64,000 nucleotides of DNA from Bacillus sp. AFS015802. Lineage in GTDB: Bacteria > Bacillota > Bacilli > Bacillales > Bacillaceae_B. The DNA lies in the NCBI RefSeq assembly GCF_002561455.1, contig NZ_NTUP01000068.1:1-64000 (forward strand), written 5' to 3'. The position numbers were made by a program, and so were the translations under genes. Shown piece by piece: positions 53,632 to 62,581 of this stretch (its first letter is position 1; every line of letters starts with the position of its first letter). The notes under the pieces were generated by a model. It did not search any database and was not told where the DNA came from. It saw only the letters and a program-made list of their open reading frames with translations.

Positions 53632-54447
53632 TCAACTGAAACGCCCTGAAATATAGTCTTCCGTTCTCTTTTCTGATGGATTTGTGAAGATCTTTTCTGT
53701 TTGGTCATACTCCACTAAATCGCCATTATAAAAGAATGCGGTCTTGTCAGAGACACGTGACGCCTGCCCCATGTTATGTGTCACAACCACAATCGTGTAC
53801 TCTTTTTTTAGATCGGTGATCAATTCTTCAATCTTCGCATTTGAAATCGGGTCCAGTGCCGAAGATGGTTCATCCAATAACATGACCGTCGGTTTCATTG
53901 CAATCGTCCTTGCGATACATAACCGTTGCTGCTGCCCACCTGATAATGAGAGTGCTGAAGTATGAAGGCGGTCTTTAACTTCATCCCAAAGTGCCGCTTT
54001 TGTCAAGCTTTCTTCTACCATTTCATTCAGCACACTCTTCTTTTTGATTCCAGAAAATTTAAGTGCATGCACAATGTTTTCATAAATGGACTTACTAAAT
54101 GGATTCGGCTTTTGGAAAACCATCCCGATTTCTTTACGAAGGGCCACGACATCAATGTCCTTACCTAGAAGATTCACATCTTCATACATGATCTTCCCTT
54201 CTGCACGGGCGATTGGCACTAAATCATTCATGCGATTAATGGTTCGTAAAAAGGTTGATTTTCCGCAACCTGAAGGACCGATCAAAGCTGTTACTGCATT
54301 TTTCTCGATTTCCATATTGATATTTTTAACTGCGTGATTATCACCGTAATAGAAGTCTAAGTTCTGAACATCGATGATGGTCTCTTTCTTGATTTGATCA
54401 GCTACTCTTGAAGAGCTCTTCTGTTTCGTTTCTAATTGAACCGACAT
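53632..54447 (-). CDS. pstB: Phosphate ABC transporter ATP-binding protein (first copy)
   Basis: 271 residues. Walker [15 protein letters not shown], signature [15 protein letters not shown], Walker [15 protein letters not shown]-loop [20 protein letters not shown] precedes the ATG. It follows pstA by 18 nt and has an N-terminal extension of about 20 residues relative to the second copy. ATPase of the high-affinity phosphate importer. Confidence 0.96.
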   Translation of the reverse strand: MSVQLETKQKSSSRVADQIKKETIIDVQNLDFYYGDNHAVKNINMEIEKNAVTALIGPSGCGKSTFLRTINRMNDLVPIARAEGKIMYEDVNLLGKDIDVVALRKEIGMVFQKPNPFSKSIYENIVHALKFSGIKKKSVLNEMVEESLTKAALWDEVKDRLHTSALSLSGGQQQRLCIARTIAMKPTVMLLDEPSSALDPISNAKIEELITDLKKEYTIVVVTHNMGQASRVSDKTAFFYNGDLVEYDQTEKIFTNPSEKRTEDYISGRFS

Positions 54448-54465
54448 GTACTATCACACCTTCTA

Positions 54466-55353
54466 TTATTTTGTTGCTGTCATTTTATTATGAATGTAGC
54501 TTCCAATGAATCGTGCACCCAGGTTAAAAATCAAGACAGAAAGGATCAGAACAGCTGATGCACCGGCTGCTTTTTCGTCTACATCAGGAATCAAACCTTG
54601 AGTATTGACAGACCAAATGTGTACAGCCAGGGTTTCAGCCGGTCTAAAAAGATTCAACGGTGATGTAGGTGAAAATGGATTCCAATCCATATAGTTTAGT
54701 CTTGGAGTGGACAGACCTGCCGTAAATAACAACGCTGCCGCCTCTCCGAATACACGGCCTGATGCTAAGATTGCACCCGTTAAAATGGAAGGGAATGCTC
54801 CAGGAATCAGGACTGTCTTCACTGTGTGCCAGTTTGTGATTCCTAATGCCAGACTTGCTTCTTTCAATTCACGGGGTACATTTCTAATGGCATCTTCACT
54901 TACACGAACCAATACTGGCAGGTTAAATACCGTAAGTGCCAAGGCTCCGCCTATAATGGTATATCCCCAACCTGTTGTATTAACAAACACCAATAATCCA
55001 AACATTCCAATGACGATAGATGGTAATGAGGCCAACACTTCAATACATGAACGGATGGTATTCGTTATTTTACCCGGTTTTGCATATTCAGCCATGTATA
55101 TACCTCCGCCAACACCGAGCGGAACCGTTATGATCATCGTAATGATCAGGATGTAGAATGAATTGAATAACTGATCCCGTATTCCTCCACCGGCACGAAC
55201 CGCACTCGATGGGGTTGTCAGGAAATCCCACGTCACATATGGGAGACCTTTAACTAATATATAAGAAAATAGAGCAACTAACAGCGCAATGATGATCGTT
55301 GCTATACCAATGAAAAAACCTGTAGCGATCTTGTCTGCTCTCTTACTATTCAT
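54466..55353 (-). CDS. pstA: Phosphate ABC transporter permease PstA
   Basis: 295 residues with six predicted membrane helices (for example IGIATIIIALLVALFSYILV and YILIITMIITVPLGVGGGIY). The cytoplasmic EAA-type loop for PstB contact is DAIRNVPRELKEASLALGIT. Its ATG shares a base with the pstC stop (TAATG), giving 1-nt overlap and coupled translation. Forms the phosphate channel with PstC. Confidence 0.96.
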   Translation of the reverse strand: MNSKRADKIATGFFIGIATIIIALLVALFSYILVKGLPYVTWDFLTTPSSAVRAGGGIRDQLFNSFYILIITMIITVPLGVGGGIYMAEYAKPGKITNTIRSCIEVLASLPSIVIGMFGLLVFVNTTGWGYTIIGGALALTVFNLPVLVRVSEDAIRNVPRELKEASLALGITNWHTVKTVLIPGAFPSILTGAILASGRVFGEAAALLFTAGLSTPRLNYMDWNPFSPTSPLNLFRPAETLAVHIWSVNTQGLIPDVDEKAAGASAVLILSVLIFNLGARFIGSYIHNKMTATK

Positions 55354-56270
55354 TAGATTTTCCTCCTAGAAGATAAGTAGCGGATTAATAAGATAAATAC
55401 GAAAGACATAATCAATAGAATGAGGCCCATCGACCATAGCGTGTTGTTCTCTACGCTTCCATAAGTAGTATGTCCCATATTTAACGTGATGATCGTTGTC
55501 AACGTTGCCGATGCATCGACGATACTTTGAGGGAGATCTCTCGTATTCCCGATCACCATTTGAACCGCTAAAGCTTCACCGAAGGCTCTCGCCATCCCTA
55601 ATACCACGGCGGTCAATAATGTAGGCAGTGCCGCAGGGATTAATACTTTTCGAATCGTCTGCCATCTCGTTGCCCCCAATGCATATGATCCATCGCGAAG
55701 GCTTTTCGGCAATGAACTCATGGCATCTGTGGCAATGGTTGTGATGGTAGGCAGGATCATCACGGATAATACGATCATCCCGGCAAGTAGTGAAAAGCCG
55801 ATACCGGACGTATTATCACGAATAAAAGGAACCAATACTGTAAGCCCTATAAATCCATAAACAACGGAAGGAATTCCGACAAGGAGTTCTACAATCGGCT
55901 GCATGATTTTTCTTCCCCATGATGGCGCAATGTCCGTCATAAAGATAGCCGCTCCGATACCAAGCGGTGCTGCAACTAATGCAGAAAGAATAGTAACAGC
56001 AAAGGATCCAAAAATGAACGGAAGAGCACCATACATTGCGTTCTCCCCTGTAGGATTCCAATCTGGACTGGTTAAGAACTCAATTGGACTTACACCATTT
56101 TTAATAAATGACTGCAACCCTTTTGAAGTTAAGAAAATAGTAATAGATAGTGTTGCTACAATCATGATGACTGCACTTAATGTCACTAAGAACCTTCCCT
56201 TAATTTCACCGTTCATCCAAGATCTATTGCTTTTGATCAGCCTCTTTGAGGCAGGTAGCTTGTTTTCCAT
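55353..56270 (-). CDS. pstC: Phosphate ABC transporter permease PstC
   Basis: About 305 residues from the ATG at 56270 (GGGGTG 9 nt upstream), starting MENKLPASKRLIKSNRSWMN. The ORF extends to 56321, but that part overlaps a hairpin and has no ribosome binding site. Six membrane helices; the EAA loop is SSLPKSLRDGSYALGATRW. Partner of PstA. Confidence 0.95.
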   Translation of the reverse strand: MENKLPASKRLIKSNRSWMNGEIKGRFLVTLSAVIMIVATLSITIFLTSKGLQSFIKNGVSPIEFLTSPDWNPTGENAMYGALPFIFGSFAVTILSALVAAPLGIGAAIFMTDIAPSWGRKIMQPIVELLVGIPSVVYGFIGLTVLVPFIRDNTSGIGFSLLAGMIVLSVMILPTITTIATDAMSSLPKSLRDGSYALGATRWQTIRKVLIPAALPTLLTAVVLGMARAFGEALAVQMVIGNTRDLPQSIVDASATLTTIITLNMGHTTYGSVENNTLWSMGLILLIMSFVFILLIRYLSSRRKI

Positions 56271-56298
56271 AACCGTAAACACCCCTAAATACGAGATA

Positions 56299-56330
56299 AT
56301 AGGGTAAATGCCCTTACGCATCTACCCTAT
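56299..56330 (-). other. Intercistronic hairpin between pstS and pstC
   Basis: ATAGGGTA pairs with TACCCTAT and, inside, ATGC with GCAT. No U-run follows on the minus strand, so it is not a normal terminator. A processing or 3'-stabilising hairpin that raises pstS mRNA over the transporter genes is the likely role. Confidence 0.7.
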
Positions 56331-56354
56331 CAATTTATTTAATTACATCTTGAT

Positions 56355-57266
56355 TTATTTCTTTGTTTGTTTCCCTTCAGCATCACGTTCTACTTCCATC
56401 TTTGTAGAAGGAATGTAACCTTGATCTTTCAGTAATCCAGTTTGAACTTCTTCACTCATCATGTAGTCAAGGAATGTTTTAGCTAAACCTTCCGCTTCAC
56501 CTTTAGTGTAAGAGTGTTGATAAGCCCAGATTGGGAAATCACCTTTTTGTACGTTTTCGTCAGTTGGTTTCACACCATCAATTGCAAGTGGAGTGACACT
56601 GTCATCTGTGAAGTAAGAGAAAGCAAGGTAACCGATGGCTCCATCTGTTTCGCTGATGATTTTCTTAACAGTGTTTGAAGAGTCTTCAGTGATTCCTTCA
56701 GCAGGAGTCTCTCCATCAAGACCGAATTTCACGAATGTAGCGCGAGTACCAGAAGAATCAGGACGGTTTACAAGAGTGATCTTTTGATCTTTACCACCAA
56801 GCTCTTTCCAGTTTTTGATTTCACCAGTGAATACTTTTTTTAGATCTTCTTTAGAAATGTCTTCAATACCAACATTAGGATTAACTGCAGCCGTCATACC
56901 TACAACCGCTACTTTATGGTCAACTAACTCGTCCGCCGGGATTCCTTCTTTTTCTTCAGCGAATACATCCGAGTTACCGATTTGAACTGATCCTTCAGAA
57001 ACTTGGGATAATCCAGTACCAGAACCTCCAGCGTTCACTTGGATATCTGCATCCGGATTTTCAGCCATGAATTCTTCAGCTGCTGCTGCAACAAGTGGTT
57101 GCATTGCAGAAGAACCTGAAACTACGATTGAACCAGAAGCTGTTTCTGAACCTTCTTTGTCGTCTCCAGCATTTTCATCTGTGCTGCTTCCATTCCCACA
57201 TGCAGCGGCAAATGCTACAAGCGTTGCGATGATTAAAAGCAGTCCGTATTTCTTGAAGTTCTTCAT
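56355..57266 (-). CDS. pstS: Phosphate-binding lipoprotein PstS
   Basis: 303 residues. Signal peptide MKNFKKYGLLLIIATLVAFA with lipobox AAAC, so the lipidated Cys is at about 23. An acidic Ser/Gly-rich linker precedes the periplasmic-binding-protein domain with SGSSAMQPLVAAAAEEF, GSGTGLSQVSEG and NRPDSSGTRATFVKFG, the phosphate-binding loops. First gene of pstSCABB-phoU, behind the Pho box at 57328-57366. It is probably made in excess over the permease through the pstS-pstC hairpin. Confidence 0.97.
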   Translation of the reverse strand: MKNFKKYGLLLIIATLVAFAAACGNGSSTDENAGDDKEGSETASGSIVVSGSSAMQPLVAAAAEEFMAENPDADIQVNAGGSGTGLSQVSEGSVQIGNSDVFAEEKEGIPADELVDHKVAVVGMTAAVNPNVGIEDISKEDLKKVFTGEIKNWKELGGKDQKITLVNRPDSSGTRATFVKFGLDGETPAEGITEDSSNTVKKIISETDGAIGYLAFSYFTDDSVTPLAIDGVKPTDENVQKGDFPIWAYQHSYTKGEAEGLAKTFLDYMMSEEVQTGLLKDQGYIPSTKMEVERDAEGKQTKK

Positions 57267-57314
57267 TCTTTAATTCCCCCTAAAATATTGGTTGTTTTGT
57301 CCTACGAGTACTAG

Positions 57315-57366
57315 ATTAATAGATGAGTGTTAATTGTGTTTTAATCGATTGTAAAGGTTTTGTAAA
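57315..57366 (-). promoter_or_regulatory. Pho box (four PhoP repeats) and pst promoter
   Basis: On the minus strand TTTACA, TTTACA, TTAAAA and TTAACA start exactly 11 nt apart (plus-strand positions 57361-57366, 57350-57355, 57339-57344, 57328-57333). This is the PhoP direct-repeat pattern (TTAACA-type with 5-nt spacers). A -10-like TATTAAT follows at 57315-57321. Phosphate starvation control by PhoPR is predicted. Confidence 0.88.
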
Positions 57367-57529
57367 TTCGACATTTTTCTTCATGATTCCGCGGTTCATA
57401 AAAGCCTAAAACCCTTATTAACACTAGTATTGTTCAATGTTCAAGAATTTATGTATCCTCCAGATAAAACAATGAATTTTTGCTTGATATTCAAATTCGG
57501 AATACATCATTGTACCTTTTTCCAAATAT

Positions 57530-57573
57530 AAAAAGCTGATTTATGGAACAAATTTCCCATAAATCAGCTTTTT
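57530..57573 (-). terminator. Terminator after pbpA
   Basis: AAAAAGCTGATTTATGG (57530-57546) pairs perfectly with CCATAAATCAGCTTTTT (57557-57573). The remaining gap to the Pho box (57374-57529) shows nothing clear. Confidence 0.92.
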
Positions 57574-57576
57574 CTA

Positions 57577-59757
57577 TCAGTTATTCTGTTCTCTTTCCTG
57601 CTGCATTCGTTCTTCTGCTTCTTCAGCATTCTCCACTTTCTTATTGACGGAAGTGGGGTCTTTCACTTCTTCTGCGCGCTTCTTCTTCAGTTCAAAGTAC
57701 TTATCCATCACCCGTCTTGAGATGTACTTATTCACGTAGGGATCGGCCACGCCGCTTGCCTGGATGTGAGATGCCGGAACCACAGTGGCATACGCTACCT
57801 CAGGATGATCGAAAGGCGCATATCCTATCAACGTGGTGTTGTAACTCAGTTCCCCGTCAATATACGTTTCGGCTGTTCCTGATTTACCCGCTGCATTATA
57901 AGGTGCGTCATGAAATAAGTAACCCGTTCCTTCAGGGTTATGGTAAACACGATAGAAACCTTTTTGCACATGTTCGATCTCTGCCTGGGAGGCATCGATC
58001 CGATTCAATACATTCGTCTGTTTCTCGAACAGGATCGGACCGAGACTCTCATTGTCGTTGGTTGGTTCACGTATTTCCTTCATGATATGAGGTTGCACAC
58101 GATACCCATCATTGGCGATGGTGGAAACATATTGTGCGAGCTGCATGGTTGTATACGTATCGAATTGCCCGATTGCCAAATCCAGTAAGAAACCAGGCTC
58201 TGTCTTGGTTCCGGTAAGTCCTGAAGATTCACCTGGTAAGTCGATGCCTGTCGGGACCCCCAGCCCAAATTGAGCATAGTGATTTCTAAAGACATCGAAG
58301 GCTTCGGGATTATTCACGATCGGTTCATTCGGAACATACCTTCCTCCGGCAATCTTCAGGGCAACCTTCCACATGTAAGCATTGGAGGATTTCTCCAGTG
58401 CATACAAATCGGTCATTGGGATCTGCTGGTATTTATTGAACCAGGATGTTTTCGGATTCGTCCCTTTGATTTTTAACGGTTCATCAATCAGGACCTCTCC
58501 CGGTGTTAATTTACCTGTCATATACCCCGTTAATACGGTTGCACCTTTTACCACTGAACCTACTTCATAGGAAGATGTAAAGGTTCCAAGGGCAGCATCC
58601 CGCATTTCGTACTTGCCCGTTTCAGGATTCTTGACATATTGTTTTCCCGCCATGGCCAGAATTTCCCCTGTATTAGGGTCGATCATGACGACAAACGCTC
58701 GGTCAAGATTCGGGGATTCATTCCGATTGACGATCTGCTTACTTAATTCTTCCTCAATAATTTTTTCAATTTCGCGCTGAAGCTCCATGTCGATGGTAAG
58801 GACGATATCCTTGCCTCGCTGCCCTTGTTGGACAAGGACGGATTCCAGCACGCTGCCGCCTTTGGTCACGTTCTTGATTTGTTCCTTCTGTCCTTGAAGG
58901 ACATCTTCATATTCCAGTTCTACATAGCTTTTCCCTACACGATCATTTCGATTGTAGTCCTGGGCCAGGTAGAAGTCCACCAGATTCTTCGGCAGTCCTT
59001 CCCTTGCAGAAGAAACATTCCCCAGAATTGTCCGCAATGTATCGTCGTATACGTACGAACGCTTCCAATCTGTCGTGGTGTTGACACCTGGCAGCTCGCT
59101 CAGATGTTCACTGACCTCAGCAAATTCTTTCGGCGTGACCCCTTCATTTTTTACAATTTGCGGATTGAGCGCATACCCACTGGAGAACTCACGGTAAATC
59201 GCAATGATTTCCAAGTCTTTTTCAGTGAGTGTCCCAAGCTCTTCCCCCGTAATCCGGTCCAGTCTCATTTGATAGACTTTTTTATTCACATCATCTTCCG
59301 ACAGCTCTTCATTGTTTTGAAGCTTCTTGATTTCTTCATCAGAAACTTTTGAATCTGCTTTTTCCGGGTGCTTGATGATCCAATAATCCTTTTTATCCCT
59401 TTCTGTCACATCTTCTGGATCCTTTTCGATGTAGTCAGAAAGCCTGGATGCGACCTCGATCATTTCATCGATCTTCGTATTGTTCGCCCTGGTATACGTA
59501 ATCGCATTTAACGGGACATTGTCGACGATCACATTTCCATAACGGTCATACATTTTCCCCCGAGGTACACCAGTATTGACTACGACATCCTCTGTTCTTT
59601 CTACTTCTTTCTTATAGCTCTCCCCGTTCACGATTTGAACAAGACCCAGCCTGAGAACAAGAAGAGAAAATAATAAGAACACAGCAAAAAACAGCAGATT
59701 CATCCTAACGGGAACATGCGTCTTTCTTTTTCTCTTATTTTTTTTCAAGTCTTCCAA
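57577..59757 (-). CDS. pbpA: Class B penicillin-binding protein 2A
   Basis: 726 residues. One N-terminal membrane anchor (MNLLFFAVFLLFSLLVLRLG), a dimerisation/pedestal domain, and a C-terminal transpeptidase domain. The catalytic motifs are SVVK (in YEVGSVVKGATVL), SSN (in ALEKSSNAYMWK) and KSG (in AAGKSGTAETY). It ends in a charged tail (AEEAEERMQQEREQN). PBP2A crosslinks lateral-wall peptidoglycan in the elongasome and in outgrowth. It follows yqgE in the same direction. Confidence 0.95.
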   Translation of the reverse strand: MEDLKKNKRKRKTHVPVRMNLLFFAVFLLFSLLVLRLGLVQIVNGESYKKEVERTEDVVVNTGVPRGKMYDRYGNVIVDNVPLNAITYTRANNTKIDEMIEVASRLSDYIEKDPEDVTERDKKDYWIIKHPEKADSKVSDEEIKKLQNNEELSEDDVNKKVYQMRLDRITGEELGTLTEKDLEIIAIYREFSSGYALNPQIVKNEGVTPKEFAEVSEHLSELPGVNTTTDWKRSYVYDDTLRTILGNVSSAREGLPKNLVDFYLAQDYNRNDRVGKSYVELEYEDVLQGQKEQIKNVTKGGSVLESVLVQQGQRGKDIVLTIDMELQREIEKIIEEELSKQIVNRNESPNLDRAFVVMIDPNTGEILAMAGKQYVKNPETGKYEMRDAALGTFTSSYEVGSVVKGATVLTGYMTGKLTPGEVLIDEPLKIKGTNPKTSWFNKYQQIPMTDLYALEKSSNAYMWKVALKIAGGRYVPNEPIVNNPEAFDVFRNHYAQFGLGVPTGIDLPGESSGLTGTKTEPGFLLDLAIGQFDTYTTMQLAQYVSTIANDGYRVQPHIMKEIREPTNDNESLGPILFEKQTNVLNRIDASQAEIEHVQKGFYRVYHNPEGTGYLFHDAPYNAAGKSGTAETYIDGELSYNTTLIGYAPFDHPEVAYATVVPASHIQASGVADPYVNKYISRRVMDKYFELKKKRAEEVKDPTSVNKKVENAEEAEERMQQEREQNN

Positions 59758-59871
59758 CCCTTCCTCTATGTAACAATTTCATTCTCTCTCTGATACCTGT
59801 TTTTTAAAGTAATCCTCTCAAGAATTCTCCTCCCCTTATTTTATAGAAATCCCCACGGATAATCTAGCCAT

Positions 59872-59906
59872 AAGTAAAGAGAGGAAATCTTTCCCTCTCT
59901 TTACTT
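59872..59906 (-). terminator. Terminator after yqgE
   Basis: AAGTAAAGAGAGG (59872-59884) pairs with CCTCTCTTTACTT (59894-59906), a 13-bp stem. No long U-run follows, so efficiency may be partial before pbpA. Confidence 0.7.
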
Positions 59907-59914
59907 CACCTTCC

Positions 59915-61129
59915 TTATAAAGGTAAAACGACCTTTCGTATAAACAAATAAATCAGCGTATGACCCGCTCCCAGAATCAATAGGAGGATAGGGATGCTTT
60001 CTTCCTGATTAAAAAAGGTCACGGCTATGATGAATGCAAGAACGGACACGATTCTGCCCAGGTTCAAGAAGATTTCCCGTACAACAATGTACTCGATCCT
60101 CATTTCAGCCGCATTCCATCCCGTTCCGATCACATCATACGTCATTGAAATATAAGGGACCAACAGGATGGGATAGGCAATGGCTATGACGCCTGCATAA
60201 AGCAATAATTTCGTATAAGTCACATCAAATACGATCAGGAATATGGCCAGGTAAAGAAGGATTCCACCGAGAAGGATGGCACGTTTTCTCAAGTTTTTCT
60301 TTATGACACGGGAAGCAATATAGTAACCGACAAAGGCAATCCCTGAGTTGATCAAGCCAAAGGTACCGATGGCAAATTCACTCCCCGTACTGATGAAGAC
60401 GAACACCGAAATGATAAAGATGAATGTCCCTTCCCTCAATCCCTGAAAAAAGTGGGCGTTTGTGATAAGCCGCCAGTTATGATTGTGCTTTCTTTCCTCC
60501 AGGATCCTCATGAACAGATACCGTCCGGAGGCAGGCCTCCTCTTAAGGAAGAAGCTCATGATCACAGCTATGGAAAACAGCAGGAGAGAGAGTCCGAATA
60601 CAATGGTATAACCCTGGAAGGAGGCAAACCTTGAAATGATGAAGCCGGCGAGGATCGGTCCGATCATTCCACCGGCTGAAGTAAGAGTACCAAGGAAACC
60701 ATTGAAAAAATCCCTGGTTTCGGGTTCAGTAATTTCAAAGGTCAACACATTGAAAGCCAACCAGTAGAAACCATACCCTATTCCAAGTAACGCTCCCAAT
60801 ACGACGAGGTACTCTTCCGCCGATTCTCCGAATGCGAGGACGGATATGTAAAAAAGGGCTAAAAAAATAACACCGAAGCGCAATACAATCACCCGGTCCA
60901 CTTTCTTTGCCCACCGCCCGGCCAATATGAATGTCAGTGGCTGAAAGATGACAACGGTTAAATTATAGATTCCCAAATCAATGAATTCACCCGACTGCTT
61001 CCACAGGTAGATGTTCACAAAGGTGTTGGAGAGGGCAATACTCAACGAGTATAGACCTCCGATCAACAGGAGCAAAGTCAGATCTTTGGTTAAATCAATA
61101 TCGCCTAATACCTTTTTAAAACTGCTCAT
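59915..61129 (-). CDS. yqgE: Major facilitator superfamily transporter YqgE
   Basis: 404 residues with about 12 membrane helices in two halves. The loop between helices 2 and 3 has AGRWAKKVDRVIVLRFG, the MFS-type G-x-x-x-D/K-x-x-R pattern. Helices such as LLLIGGLYSLSIALSNTFVN and FIFIISVFVFISTGSEFAIG are clear. Substrate unknown. It sits between sodA and pbpA, as in B. subtilis. Confidence 0.92.
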   Translation of the reverse strand: MSSFKKVLGDIDLTKDLTLLLLIGGLYSLSIALSNTFVNIYLWKQSGEFIDLGIYNLTVVIFQPLTFILAGRWAKKVDRVIVLRFGVIFLALFYISVLAFGESAEEYLVVLGALLGIGYGFYWLAFNVLTFEITEPETRDFFNGFLGTLTSAGGMIGPILAGFIISRFASFQGYTIVFGLSLLLFSIAVIMSFFLKRRPASGRYLFMRILEERKHNHNWRLITNAHFFQGLREGTFIFIISVFVFISTGSEFAIGTFGLINSGIAFVGYYIASRVIKKNLRKRAILLGGILLYLAIFLIVFDVTYTKLLLYAGVIAIAYPILLVPYISMTYDVIGTGWNAAEMRIEYIVVREIFLNLGRIVSVLAFIIAVTFFNQEESIPILLLILGAGHTLIYLFIRKVVLPL

Positions 61130-61186
61130 GTGTAAAACTCCCCTTTAACGTACCCCTATCTTTTGAAAAAGGGAAGGAACTTATAC

Positions 61187-61218
61187 AAAAAAAAGAGAGG
61201 TTCTAAAAAAGAACCTCC
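61187..61218 (-). terminator. Terminator after sodA
   Basis: GAGGTTCT (61197-61204) pairs with AGAACCTC (61210-61217), followed by TCTTTTTTTT on the minus strand. Confidence 0.88.
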
Positions 61219-61235
61219 CTCACTGCAACGCTACT

Positions 61236-61844
61236 TTATTTAGCTGCTGAATAACGCTTTGCTACTTCATCCCAGTTTACAACGTTCCAGAATGAACTGA
61301 TGTAATCAGGACGACGGTTTTGATAGTTAAGGTAGTAAGCATGCTCCCAAACGTCAAGACCTAAAACAGGCGTTTTACCTTCCATTAGAGGACTGTCCTG
61401 ATTTGGTGTGCTAGTCACTTCAAGTTCACCGTTATTGACTACTAGCCAAGCCCAGCCTGAACCGAAACGTGTTGCCGCAGCATTTGCGAATTCTTCTTTG
61501 AATGCGTCAAAGCTTCCGAATTTGGAAGAGATGGCATCAGCTAACTCTCCAGATGGAGCGCCTCCACCATTCGGAGATAATACCGTCCAGAATAGAGAGT
61601 GGTTAGCGTGACCGCCACCATTGTTGCGAACTGCCGTACGAGCACCTTCAGGAACAGCGTCTAAGTTAGAAACAAGGTCTTCAATGGATTTGCTTAATAA
61701 ATCGTCGTGTCCTTGAAGTGCATCATTTACTTTCGTCACATACGCGTTATGGTGTTTAGTGTGGTGGATGTTCATTGTTTCCTTGTCGATATGAGGTTCT
61801 AATGCATCATATGCGTAAGGTAATTGCGGTAATTCGTAAGCCAT
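61236..61844 (-). CDS. sodA: Manganese superoxide dismutase
   Basis: 202 residues. The metal ligands are visible: His in [11 protein letters not shown], His in [10 protein letters not shown], and Asp and His in [12 protein letters not shown]. Conserved GGGAPSGEL and [10 protein letters not shown] support the Mn type. It removes superoxide in the cytoplasm. AGGGAGGAATTTATA precedes the ATG. Monocistronic with its own terminator. Confidence 0.97.
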   Translation of the reverse strand: MAYELPQLPYAYDALEPHIDKETMNIHHTKHHNAYVTKVNDALQGHDDLLSKSIEDLVSNLDAVPEGARTAVRNNGGGHANHSLFWTVLSPNGGGAPSGELADAISSKFGSFDAFKEEFANAAATRFGSGWAWLVVNNGELEVTSTPNQDSPLMEGKTPVLGLDVWEHAYYLNYQNRRPDYISSFWNVVNWDEVAKRYSAAK

Positions 61845-61870
61845 TATAAATTCCTCCCTATGTATAGTTT

Positions 61871-61890
61871 CCTGAATAGCTATATTCAGG
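61871..61890 (-). other. Leader hairpin upstream of sodA
   Basis: CCTGAATA and TATTCAGG form an 8-bp perfect stem with a 4-nt loop, about 26 nt before the sodA start codon and with no U-run. It may stabilise the mRNA 5' end or be a regulatory structure. Confidence 0.55.
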
Positions 61891-62031
61891 CCGTTTCAGT
61901 ATAAGATTACCAAAACTACTATATCTGTTCAAATATTTTGCCTTCAATCTCTCACTTTTTTCTTACAAGGATAAAATGCCCTATATTCCAGGGATTAATC
62001 ACTGGAATGTAAAGACCTTCCGATTAACCGG

Positions 62032-62511
62032 TCAAATGACCAAGAAGAAATAGATGGCCATGACGATTTGGATGAAGCCTTTTGTGAATACGCTTGAGAT
62101 GAATCCTATCACTGAACCTATCCCCACTTTGACGGCCGTCTTTAGTTTGGATCGATTTACGACCCATTCGCCTATGACAGCACCGAGGAAGGGACCGATG
62201 AGGATTCCCAGGACAGGGATGACGAATGGTCCAACGAGGAGTCCGATGGTGCTTCCCCATATACCAGCTTTCGTTCCCCCGAATTTTTTGACACCGATCA
62301 GGTTCGCCATGTAATCGGCACCGAACAATAGTGCCACAGAGAGGATCTGCACGGTCCAGAACAGCCAGTTAAAAGGCTCAAAGCTGAAAAACACACCATA
62401 CAATATGAAGCTTCCCACTAAAAGAACGACACTTGGCAATATCGGATAAACGAGTCCCACAAATGATAAAATCATGAGTATGATTATGATGCTCCAATAA
62501 ACGATCTCCAC
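62032..62511 (-). CDS. yqgC: DUF456 membrane protein YqgC
   Basis: 159 residues with four or five hydrophobic segments rich in Gly (LMILSFVGLVYPILPSVVLL, GTKAGIWGSTIGLLVGPF, IPVLGILIGPFLGAVIGEW). The repeated Gly-rich pattern is typical of DUF456/glycine-zipper proteins. Function unknown. In B. subtilis yqgC is likewise next to sodA. GAGGTGTTGAAAAGTG precedes the ATG. Confidence 0.88.
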   Translation of the reverse strand: MEIVYWSIIIILMILSFVGLVYPILPSVVLLVGSFILYGVFFSFEPFNWLFWTVQILSVALLFGADYMANLIGVKKFGGTKAGIWGSTIGLLVGPFVIPVLGILIGPFLGAVIGEWVVNRSKLKTAVKVGIGSVIGFISSVFTKGFIQIVMAIYFFLVI

Positions 62512-62535
62512 TTTTCAACACCTCCCCTTGAGTAT

Positions 62536-62576
62536 AAAAAAAACTGACCCCTTTGACAAATATCAAAGAGGTCAGG
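62536..62576 (-). terminator. Terminator after the Na/Pi cotransporter gene
   Basis: CTGACC pairs with GGTCAG and CTTTGA with TCAAAG, followed by TTTTTTTT on the minus strand. Confidence 0.88.
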
Positions 62577-62581
62577 ATGGC

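Noticed and set aside
58825..59352. 175-codon plus-strand ORF antisense to pbpA
   Set aside because: Lies entirely within the pbpA coding region; composition typical of an antisense frame.
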